DNA of 64,000 nucleotides from a virus, in IMG/VR virus record IMGVR_UViG_3300044801_000394, positions 1 through 64,000 of that record. One strand, written 5' to 3'. Shown in pieces: positions 1 to 7,529 of the stretch. Below the pieces are notes generated by a model, which saw nothing but the letters and a program-made list of their open reading frames with translations, did not search any database and was not told where the DNA came from. How positions within the stretch are numbered: position 1 is the stretch's first letter; each line of letters starts with the position of its first letter. A program made the translations under genes and the position numbers.

Positions 1-1
1 A

Positions 2-173
2 CTCGGGTGTCAGGTAATCGGATCCTATAACTGGTCGGATCCGTATAAAGTTAAACTTTATTTAGGAGTTGGAAGGACTCCTTGAAGATCTTCGAGACGC
101 AGATTTCGACAGATTTTCTAAACCAGGAATATTCCCAGATATCTATATAATATTTATATCCTATATTTTTTAA
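2..173 (+). CDS. 3' end of an unidentified upstream gene, finished in a +1-shifted frame (partial)
   Basis: The window opens inside a gene. Reading from base 2 gives 27 protein-like codons ending ...LYLGVGRTP at a TGA (83-85). The +1 frame then continues with EDLRDADFDRFSKPGIFPD and stops at TAA (171-173). The joined sequence reads as one protein, and the junction CCT TGA is preceded three bases earlier by a Shine-Dalgarno-like GGAAGG. This resembles the +1 shift sites of prfB and of some phage tail genes. Tail-assembly genes next to a tape measure are known for programmed frameshifts. Alternatives are a plain stop at 85, or a one-base indel. The product is not recognisable from so short a piece. 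Confidence 0.4.
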
Positions 174-263
174 ATAATACCATATAAGATACTTCATTTT
201 CCCTTCTGGGTATTCCTGCCTGAGTTCGTTCTTATAACTTTCCACATATAAAAGGGGTTCACT
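174..263. promoter_or_regulatory. AT-rich gap before the tail-assembly genes
   Basis: About 90 bases separate the putative end of the first gene from the next start. The stretch is AT-rich and ends with TATAAAAGGGG (247-257), whose G run can act as the ribosome binding site for the ATG at 264. The same TATA-plus-G-run pattern occurs at 38286 and 51026 in two other large gaps, so a phage promoter is possible. No convincing sigma70 -35/-10 pair and no terminator hairpin with a T run are visible. Confidence 0.25.
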
Positions 264-851
264 ATGTCATTAAAAGAAATTTTGTCAGCAGTCCAGAACT
301 CATTTCAGTTTAAAAAAGGAGCTGATTTTAGGGGAATTAAATACGAGCTCTCTGTCTTAAGTGTAGACCAGGAGAAGAAAGTTAACAGCGTTGTAGCTAC
401 CTATGACAATATTGAGGGTTTGGATTATTACAATCAGCTGAAGAAAGAGCTCCTTTGTGAGGCTATTACTGCAATAAACGGGGAAGCTATTGGGAAGACA
501 GTCAAGGATACTGATGCCAGCGGTAAAGAGGTAGAGAAAGACAAAGCTATATTCTTAAGAGGTTTGTTAGGAGATATTCCGACTGCCGGTATAGATCAGC
601 TTTTTGAAGTTTATTTGGATCTTAAAGAGCAGTCTGAGGAGATCCTAAAAAAGGAAATGCGCTACGACTGGTTTAAGACACCAGAGCAGCGTAAGAAGGA
701 AGTGGAAGAAAAGATCAAGAAAGACGAAGAAGAAAAAGTTAGGAAAGCCAAGAAAGAAGAGGAAGAAAAAAACAAGACTAAAACACCAGAAGAGCCTGAA
801 TTGAATATAAGGAAGATAAAAGAGGAAGCTGAAACAGAAGTTCCCAAATAA
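264..851 (+). CDS. probable tail assembly chaperone
   Basis: This 195-residue protein has a compact N-terminal part (about 1-125) that looks like tail-assembly chaperones of contractile-tail phages: a beta-rich start, then a helical stretch with LKKELLCEAITAINGEAIG, then a region mentioning a GLLGDIP turn. The C-terminal 70 residues are a highly charged Lys/Glu coiled coil ending in a proline-containing tail. It stands two genes before the tape measure, where such chaperones are expected; they bind the tape measure and help polymerise the tube around it. An in-frame A AAA AAG at 647-653 could in principle slip, but the -1 frame stops after seven codons. Function is assigned from position and general resemblance. 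Confidence 0.55.
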   Translation: MSLKEILSAVQNSFQFKKGADFRGIKYELSVLSVDQEKKVNSVVATYDNIEGLDYYNQLKKELLCEAITAINGEAIGKTVKDTDASGKEVEKDKAIFLRGLLGDIPTAGIDQLFEVYLDLKEQSEEILKKEMRYDWFKTPEQRKKEVEEKIKKDEEEKVRKAKKEEEEKNKTKTPEEPELNIRKIKEEAETEVPK

Positions 852-856
852 ACATC

Positions 857-1906
857 ATGGAAGTCAAGGAAGCATACGATAACATAGAAAAAATATTAAC
901 GTACGGATTTTTACCTTCAGTCGCACGTTATAATAATAGTGTTATTGTTTTTAAGACTATAACGGATAAAGAGTATAAACAGATATCTTTTTACAATAAT
1001 GAAGCAGACTACAATTGGTCTTTATACCGTTTGGCTTTTTCTACTTTCATGATAAACGGGTCTAATTGCTTAGAAAACAGGGAGGAAGCTATTACTAAGC
1101 TTCTAGATTTCTACAGCAAGATACCCATAACTACTTTTGTGAAATTCCTCCAAGATGTTGATTCATTGCACGACATATACCTAGAATCTTTAAATTTTCT
1201 CGAGGGGTATTGTTACACGGCCAAATCAAAGATTCTTTGGAAGGTTTTCGACACAAGCGTAGCCGATACAAGCTTCTACTACGGGATACCTGGTATCAAG
1301 AACGTAGGTCTTAATAATGCCCAAGAGAATTGGATACTAATCAATAAGCAGTTAGATGAAGAAGAAGATTACAATACTCAATTCAAACTGTCTTTGATGA
1401 TAGCTTCTTCTTTTAACGGTAAAGGTGCCAGGGATATAGGAAGTAAGTTTGATTTTCATAAGCAGGAGTTAGAGGATCTTAGGGAAGAGGTAGCGAAATA
1501 CGGGTATGATAAGCGCAGGATAGAGATGAGTAAAAAGGAGGGTTGGGCTAAGCCTCTGCGTACTCGAGAAGAACTTATTAGAGAGCTCAATCGACAGATG
1601 TCCGGGGACAAGGATAAGCATGATTCGTTCCTGGATCAATGTATTGAAAGTGAGAGGAAGCATGCAGAGGGTGCCAAGAAAGCTGTAGAAGAAAAGCAAA
1701 AGAAATTTAGGGATACAGTGCAGAAGGATATCGATTTAAGCAAAGTAGAGTCTTCTAGGGTGGCTACAGAGGAAGAGGTTGCCAAGCTGTTTGAAAAGAG
1801 TAAGAAAAAGATTCGTGGTGCTGTTCCTACAGATGCATACGAAAAGTTCAACATGCATGAGAAAGTTCTTAAGAAGATAGGCGTAACAAAGATCAAAGCG
1901 GACTAA
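857..1906 (+). CDS. unknown tail protein between chaperone and tape measure
   Basis: This 349-residue protein begins 6 bases after the preceding stop. The N-terminal 170 residues appear globular (aromatic-rich, with LTYGFLPSVARYNNSVIVFK near the start). The region from about 190 to 330 is highly charged and probably helical or coiled coil. No catalytic motif, signal peptide or membrane segment is visible. Position directly before the tape measure suggests a second assembly chaperone or a tape-measure partner, but this is inference from context only. Confidence 0.5.
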   Translation: MEVKEAYDNIEKILTYGFLPSVARYNNSVIVFKTITDKEYKQISFYNNEADYNWSLYRLAFSTFMINGSNCLENREEAITKLLDFYSKIPITTFVKFLQDVDSLHDIYLESLNFLEGYCYTAKSKILWKVFDTSVADTSFYYGIPGIKNVGLNNAQENWILINKQLDEEEDYNTQFKLSLMIASSFNGKGARDIGSKFDFHKQELEDLREEVAKYGYDKRRIEMSKKEGWAKPLRTREELIRELNRQMSGDKDKHDSFLDQCIESERKHAEGAKKAVEEKQKKFRDTVQKDIDLSKVESSRVATEEEVAKLFEKSKKKIRGAVPTDAYEKFNMHEKVLKKIGVTKIKAD

Positions 1907-1917
1907 CGGAGTAATTT

Positions 1918-4900
1918 ATGGCTAATATGACCCCGGAAGAAATGAAAAAAGTAGCAGATTTAACTGCTAAAAGACTTGTAACAGAGCAGCAATTAAATGC
2001 TGCTGGGATAGAGTATTCCAAGATCATGGAAGACCAGCTCAGATTCATGACAAAGATAGGGGATAATGTTAAAAAACTTGAAAGAGTAAGAAGCAAAGAT
2101 TTAAAAATTTTAGAGAGGATAAGACACGCAGAAGCTCTCAGAGGAAAAAAGAGTACTCAGAACTATAGGGAAGCTCAAGCAGAAGTAAAAAAATTGAGCG
2201 AAAAGGAACAAGAGGCTATTTTAAAATATAAGAAAATGCGTAAGGCAGAACGTGATGAAGAAAAAGCTGCTCGAAAAGAAAGTGCAGAAGAAGCACGAAA
2301 GGGCATAAATAAAGAATTAGAGGGTCTAAAGGCAATAGACAAACAAAAAGAAAAGTTAATAAAAGAGGAAAATAAACTCAGAAAAGCCGGAGTTGGAGGA
2401 GGGAAACTTAAAAGAACAGTAGGTGGGTTAGGAGATATCCTTGGAGCTAAAGGATTTCGTCCTATGGATTGGCTTGAAAGAGGAAAAAGTGCCGATAAAA
2501 AGCTTGGAATAGGTAAATTTTTTGGTGGTGTTTCGGATAAAATGAAGGCAAAAAGAGTATCTGCAGTACCTGAGGGAGTAAAACCAGCAGCTGCAGGTGC
2601 TTTAGAAAATGTATTTGGGATGTTATCCAAAGCGGGTCCTTTTCTTGCTGTAGCTGCCGGGATAACAGCCCTCATTAAAGGTGTAGTTGATTTAGAAGCT
2701 TTCATGACCGACCTGAATAAAACTTTCTTAAAAATGGCTGGTCCGACAGTAGGAATAAGGAATGTTCCAGCAGAAATGAAAGAATTCAACGACTCAATTT
2801 ATGATTTACAAAGAAACCTAAAACTAGGAGTAAAGGCTAAAGACATACAGGAAATGTTTGGAGCTATGGCCAGTGCAGGGATGTCTTTAATGGGTGCCAA
2901 GCAAAAGATGGGATCTTATGGGAATGCTATCACCGAAGCCAGGAAATTAAGTTTAGAGTTAGGCGTGTCAATGGATAAGGTTGGTGATATGGTTGTTAAA
3001 CAGATGCTCAACATGCGCACTAATTTTTCTGATGCGGGGACTGCTTTAAGAGCTGTGGCATATGATGCCTCAAAAGCGGGTATTACTTTTGATAAGTTCT
3101 ATGGATCTATAGAGAACTCTGTGATGTCTCTATCTTATTTTGGAAATTACTTAAAGAGTACCTCAACACTTTTAAGTGGTTTTATGCAAGGGGCACAACT
3201 TGGCTTTGAGGACGCAGCAAAAGCAGCAAATAATATGGCACAGGCTTTTTCAGGAGTAGACTATAAAAAAGGCATGAAAGCCATGCTGGTGATGGGCGAA
3301 GACGTCTCTAAAAAGATGTTTAAAGAATTAGAAAAAAATGATCAGGATAAGATTGAAGGCATAAAATCAAAAATTAAAGCTTATGAGATAGAAGTAGGTG
3401 AAAACCCTAAAGATGAAGCAGCAGCAAAAGAATTAGACAATTTGACTAAAGAACTGAGGAAAGCAGAAGCTAGACAAGCAACATTGACAGATGCACTAAA
3501 AAAAGCCGATACGGGTGATCTATCAGATTTAGGAATGCAGCTTGGAAGACTAGCAGATAGACCTTATGAAGTTATGGAGAAACTATACGGACTAGCACAG
3601 GAATATACACCTGGGCAAGTTCAGATACTTTCTAACATCTTGGGTGTCTCTCAAGAAACAGTTTTACATATGAAGGAAAATGTGAGAGAGACAAAAACAG
3701 CTTATAGTGAATTTGCTTCTGGTAATAAAGATGTTTTAAAAACTATGCTTGGTGGGAATAAAACACTTTCAGAAGATTTCAAAGCTCTTTTAGAAGAGAG
3801 GGCAAAAGGTGGTACCGGCACAGACTTATCGGTTACTTTTCAGGAAAATTTGACAAAAATATTGTCAAAAAGTATGAGTCTTGCAGAGGCTAAAAAAAGA
3901 GCCACGAAAATGATAATGTCTATTAATAAAGGTTTGGACATTGGTTTGTTGAGACCATTTCAAGGGTTGATAGATAAAATGGAGGCAGAGAACGCAACAG
4001 AGGCAGATTTAGAGTTATCAGATCCTGAAACCGCTAAAGTCCTTGAGAAAGGGAATGATCTCACGGCTAAGGAGACCAAGACTAATCAGACTGTAATAGA
4101 TCAGCTTATAAACAAAACGACGTCTGCTAAGGATTATTTTGAAATAAGTAAAGAAGCTCTTAAATATGTTGGGGCTGATGCAACCAACGAATTTTTAAAG
4201 CAATTGAATGCTCATGCTACTAAAATGGTAGGGTTTTTAAGTCTAATCTCACAAGATAAAGAACAGAAAGCTTTAGAACACATTGATAATTTTTTAAGTA
4301 CACCTGGAGTAGCTCAAAACGGATTAAAAAGAGGTGATATACCTCAACTAACTAAAAATATAGACAGCAATCAAAAGAGTTTAGAATGGACGCTAGACAG
4401 TTTTACAAAAAAAATGCAGGAGACTAAACCCGATTATAGTGCTGAACAGGCAAAAACAGATGTAGAAAAATACGCAGCTCCAGACTACAAAGGAGACGTA
4501 CCAAAAGAGTTTACAGATGTTGTTGCTAATTATAAGAGAATAAAAGAGGCTTTAGATAAGGCCACAAAGAACCGTAAATTTTTAGAGGATACCTTTGGTA
4601 TGTTTGGTGCAGGATATCTGGTTCCAGGAGAAGAGGCAAAAGCTCTTGAACCAGAAGTACCAGGACCTCAAGATAAAGAAAAAACTAGTACGGGGATGCA
4701 AGATGCTTCTGATAAAATGGCCAGAGACGCCACATCTGCAGGCAAACCTCCTGCCGGAGAAACAACCGTTGGTATTGGAACACCTAAAACTGAAGATTTT
4801 AAAGCATCTAAATCTGGTTTAGCTCTTTTGGATAGCGGAGATATAGTAGCTAATCCCGCTGGTGGAACGATGGGAGCAAGCGGTCAATTCACTAAACAGC

Positions 4901-5121
4901 TTCTTGAAAATCTTGGGATGGATACTAATAAACTAATGGGCGGAATGCTTATGAAAGGTACAGGCGGGGGTCCCGCCTCATATAACATAAATTTAGGAGG
5001 AATAACTGTGCAAGGAGATGTTGCAAATCCAATGTTGATCAATCAGATGAGTCAGGTAGTAACAGATACCGTTATGCAGGCTATTAAAAAGAATGAATAC
5101 GAGAAGAGCTCCGTTAACTAA
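1918..5121 (+). CDS. tape measure protein
   Basis: At 1067 residues this is the long, mostly helical, Ala/Lys/Glu-rich protein expected at this place. Residues 1-160 form a charged coiled coil. A hydrophobic segment around 240-260 (AGPFLAVAAGITALIKG) could be the membrane-active part found in many tape measures. Long helical regions with Met- and Gly-rich stretches follow, and the C-terminus has a low-complexity Gly/Ser part and a short beta stretch (NINLGGITVQGDVANP) as in many tape measures. The family sets tail length at about 0.15 nm per residue, so a tail near 160 nm is inferred. The start ATG has GGAG upstream. No peptidase or transglycosylase motif is seen inside it. Confidence 0.88.
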   Translation: MANMTPEEMKKVADLTAKRLVTEQQLNAAGIEYSKIMEDQLRFMTKIGDNVKKLERVRSKDLKILERIRHAEALRGKKSTQNYREAQAEVKKLSEKEQEAILKYKKMRKAERDEEKAARKESAEEARKGINKELEGLKAIDKQKEKLIKEENKLRKAGVGGGKLKRTVGGLGDILGAKGFRPMDWLERGKSADKKLGIGKFFGGVSDKMKAKRVSAVPEGVKPAAAGALENVFGMLSKAGPFLAVAAGITALIKGVVDLEAFMTDLNKTFLKMAGPTVGIRNVPAEMKEFNDSIYDLQRNLKLGVKAKDIQEMFGAMASAGMSLMGAKQKMGSYGNAITEARKLSLELGVSMDKVGDMVVKQMLNMRTNFSDAGTALRAVAYDASKAGITFDKFYGSIENSVMSLSYFGNYLKSTSTLLSGFMQGAQLGFEDAAKAANNMAQAFSGVDYKKGMKAMLVMGEDVSKKMFKELEKNDQDKIEGIKSKIKAYEIEVGENPKDEAAAKELDNLTKELRKAEARQATLTDALKKADTGDLSDLGMQLGRLADRPYEVMEKLYGLAQEYTPGQVQILSNILGVSQETVLHMKENVRETKTAYSEFASGNKDVLKTMLGGNKTLSEDFKALLEERAKGGTGTDLSVTFQENLTKILSKSMSLAEAKKRATKMIMSINKGLDIGLLRPFQGLIDKMEAENATEADLELSDPETAKVLEKGNDLTAKETKTNQTVIDQLINKTTSAKDYFEISKEALKYVGADATNEFLKQLNAHATKMVGFLSLISQDKEQKALEHIDNFLSTPGVAQNGLKRGDIPQLTKNIDSNQKSLEWTLDSFTKKMQETKPDYSAEQAKTDVEKYAAPDYKGDVPKEFTDVVANYKRIKEALDKATKNRKFLEDTFGMFGAGYLVPGEEAKALEPEVPGPQDKEKTSTGMQDASDKMARDATSAGKPPAGETTVGIGTPKTEDFKASKSGLALLDSGDIVANPAGGTMGASGQFTKQLLENLGMDTNKLMGGMLMKGTGGGPASYNINLGGITVQGDVANPMLINQMSQVVTDTVMQAIKKNEYEKSSVN

Positions 5122-5130
5122 TGAGGGATC

Positions 5131-6198
5131 ATGGCAGACGATTTAACTTTACTCAATGCTGGGAATTACGGTTTAAGTAATAATTCCTCATATAATAAGC
5201 AATTAGAGGCTAATTATGAGCATAATGCCGCATTGCTAAGTAATTCTCAGTCACTGCTACCCTACGCCCTAAACACAGTCGGACAAGATTTAAAACCTAT
5301 CCTCTATAAAGAGGGTATAATATCTCCTACTAATATAGTTGATATAACACCAAGCGAGAACGCGACTATAAAGCCAATCTTGGTGGCTGGCGTAGCCCCG
5401 TTGATCCCGTCTATAAGAGGAACCATAGATCCTAATCAAAATACAGATTACATGCAAAAAATAGATGTTACGGATCCTTTAGACGGACTTAGCATCAGAC
5501 CACATTTGAAGCAGTTTCAGGGTATATCAATGTACCTGGAAATGATTGATAGTGATTTTAATAAGAAGGGCATAGTCCTTAATCAAGATTACATTGTAAC
5601 AACTTTAAAAATAGATCCTAATCCTGAATCTTTAACATTGAACTCTGCTAAAAAGACAGTAAGATTCACGACACTGAATCGCTGGGTAGAAGAGCACTGG
5701 GGGGATGAGATAGATACTGTAGCATTTACTGGATCAACTTTTTCTTTTTTTGGTATAGGTCCTGATGCCCCAGATGTAGGATTAACGTATTCTTACAGGA
5801 ATATGACACCAGCCTATGAGTATCTAAAGCAGCTTGTAAAATTTTTCCAGATGAATGGTTGTTTATACCATAACGGTTCTGATTATGACTCCCAGGGATA
5901 CTTAGCTGTTATGGATTTTCTTAACACTAATCCAGAATTTCAGAACAACCATCCATATAGGGGAATGATAAAAGAAAGACTATACTTGAGATTGGCGTAT
6001 GATTATCTTGTGTTTCTAGGAAGATTTGAATCTTTTGATATAATAGAGGACGCAAAATCTCCTTATAGATTTACGTACAATATAATCTTTAAAGCTGAAA
6101 AAACCATTTATTTGCTGGATAAGTCTCCGACCTCGGGGACTGACGCTCCAGCGAATACTCTTCAATCTAATAGCAATACTGAAATGATTCAAGGATAG
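5131..6198 (+). CDS. tail/baseplate protein, paralogue of the next gene's N-terminal half
   Basis: This 355-residue protein has no enzyme motif. Residues 155-205 carry a pattern common in tail proteins that lie between tape measure and hub in large myophages: IDPNPESLTL, then about 15 residues on RWVEEHWGDEIDTVAFTGST. The next gene has the same arrangement (INPSDLTIG, GWLSTLWGR, a beta-rich run), so the two look like diverged copies. A role in the tube-baseplate junction or hub periphery is likely but not proven. It is the only backbone gene in the window that ends with TAG. An AGGGA site precedes the ATG. Confidence 0.6.
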   Translation: MADDLTLLNAGNYGLSNNSSYNKQLEANYEHNAALLSNSQSLLPYALNTVGQDLKPILYKEGIISPTNIVDITPSENATIKPILVAGVAPLIPSIRGTIDPNQNTDYMQKIDVTDPLDGLSIRPHLKQFQGISMYLEMIDSDFNKKGIVLNQDYIVTTLKIDPNPESLTLNSAKKTVRFTTLNRWVEEHWGDEIDTVAFTGSTFSFFGIGPDAPDVGLTYSYRNMTPAYEYLKQLVKFFQMNGCLYHNGSDYDSQGYLAVMDFLNTNPEFQNNHPYRGMIKERLYLRLAYDYLVFLGRFESFDIIEDAKSPYRFTYNIIFKAEKTIYLLDKSPTSGTDAPANTLQSNSNTEMIQG

Positions 6199-6201
6199 CG
6201 T

Positions 6202-7527
6202 ATGGTTGCTGATGCCTCAAATACCATAAAAGCTTTCAATGATTTGATAACGAATCATTCTGGTGGGGGATTTTTTGTTCAACCAACCGGTATTACCACA
6301 GAGTTGCCCTATATAACAGCTGTTACAAGAGGCATCGATTATAAGCTTTTTAATGTTTCTATATACAATCAGAAAGAAGATGCTGATAGTATTTCCATGG
6401 CTTTGTTGATAAATCCATCAGATTTAACTATAGGTCAAACCTTCATGGCGGCAGATGCTTTTACCAGGCAAGGATGGTTATCGACGTTATGGGGCAGGAA
6501 TCAGCAAACGCTTGTAGCAAACTTATCTACGGCAGCTTTTTACGTCTATGGTATAGGACTCTCCTCGTTCATGAGGAATTTTTCTTTATCCTTCAAGAAT
6601 TTTGTAACTTTTGTCGGTATCTTCAAAAACAATGGATATTATTTTTACAAAGGATTACAAAATAGAGATTTTTTTAATAGTGACCCAGGTCGAGTTATTA
6701 ATGTACTGGATCAGGTTAAGATAAACTATGACGGAGTAGATTACCTTGGATCTTTTAGCAATCTCACTACTGATGAAAATACTGAGATGCCATTCAGGTT
6801 CGCTTTCAATTTTGAGTTTATAGTTTCTGGCTTAAGAGGAGAAAAGGCAGAGGGGCATCTCAGGATATGTGATGCTAATGGGTGCAACGATAGTTCAGCA
6901 GTCACGATACGGACTCAGGGTATTTATAGTTTTAATGAAATAGCACAGTTGGATACGTCGGAGTTAACTGACATATTCAGTACAAGTAGCAACGAAACAG
7001 ATGGTGTTTCTGATGCTAATGATAAAACCGAGTCTACTCCTGCCGGTGTCTATAGTTACACAAAAAACGAAAAGGGAGTTCTTGCAGACGAAGGAGTTCA
7101 ACAGGCAATAACAGAGGTTGCCGCTGATCTTCATATCAATCCACAAACCCTTATAAACCTTATTCATTTTGAAAGTGGGTGGGATGCGCAGGCCCTCAAT
7201 AAGGAAGGATCTGGCGCACAGGGTCTGATTCAATTTACGGATGCAACAGCTATGAAACTAGGATTTAAAAGTGCCGCTGATTTGATTGCACAGTATCCGG
7301 ATGCCCAAAGTCAGTTACTTGGTCCAGTGCTTAAATATCTTTCTCAGTGGAAATATACCACGAACCAATCTGTTTATATGGCGGTATTCTATCCGACTGC
7401 CCGCTATGTACCTCCTGATACGACGTTTAGTAGTATTGTCCCTGCTTCTAAGTATCCTAGATTTGCCAGACAGAATCCAGGTATTAGCACTGTACAAGAT
7501 TATGTTAATTATGTTGAAGGAAAGTAA
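6202..7527 (+). CDS. tail protein with C-terminal lytic transglycosylase domain
   Basis: Residues 1-215 resemble the preceding protein and are probably structural. After a Ser/Thr-rich linker (about 245-290) comes a transglycosylase SLT (lysozyme-like) domain at about 297-440. The catalytic glutamate is E324 in HFESGWD, followed by the family signature GAQGLIQF at 338-345 and an aromatic-rich C-terminal half. Such tail-borne enzymes cut peptidoglycan glycan strands, making a local hole during DNA injection. It sits beside hub and spike genes, which fits. There is no signal peptide, as expected for a virion component. It is not the lysis endolysin by context. Confidence 0.85.
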   Translation: MVADASNTIKAFNDLITNHSGGGFFVQPTGITTELPYITAVTRGIDYKLFNVSIYNQKEDADSISMALLINPSDLTIGQTFMAADAFTRQGWLSTLWGRNQQTLVANLSTAAFYVYGIGLSSFMRNFSLSFKNFVTFVGIFKNNGYYFYKGLQNRDFFNSDPGRVINVLDQVKINYDGVDYLGSFSNLTTDENTEMPFRFAFNFEFIVSGLRGEKAEGHLRICDANGCNDSSAVTIRTQGIYSFNEIAQLDTSELTDIFSTSSNETDGVSDANDKTESTPAGVYSYTKNEKGVLADEGVQQAITEVAADLHINPQTLINLIHFESGWDAQALNKEGSGAQGLIQFTDATAMKLGFKSAADLIAQYPDAQSQLLGPVLKYLSQWKYTTNQSVYMAVFYPTARYVPPDTTFSSIVPASKYPRFARQNPGISTVQDYVNYVEGK

Positions 7528-7529
7528 AA

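Noticed and set aside
51-245. 64-codon open frame on the minus strand at the window start
   Set aside because: It would need a strand switch with no promoter or ribosome site, lies partly over the + strand gene end, and has no recognisable content.
647-653. A AAA AAG slippery heptamer in the chaperone gene, suggesting a -1 frameshift
   Set aside because: The -1 frame stops at TAA 674-676 after only seven codons and does not reach another gene; A-rich coil-coding DNA makes the heptamer likely by chance.
2175-2789. 204-codon frame on the minus strand inside the tape measure
   Set aside because: Mirror of the Ala/Lys/Glu-rich coding strand (Ser/Phe/Leu-rich product), no ribosome site, and fully covered by a strong gene.
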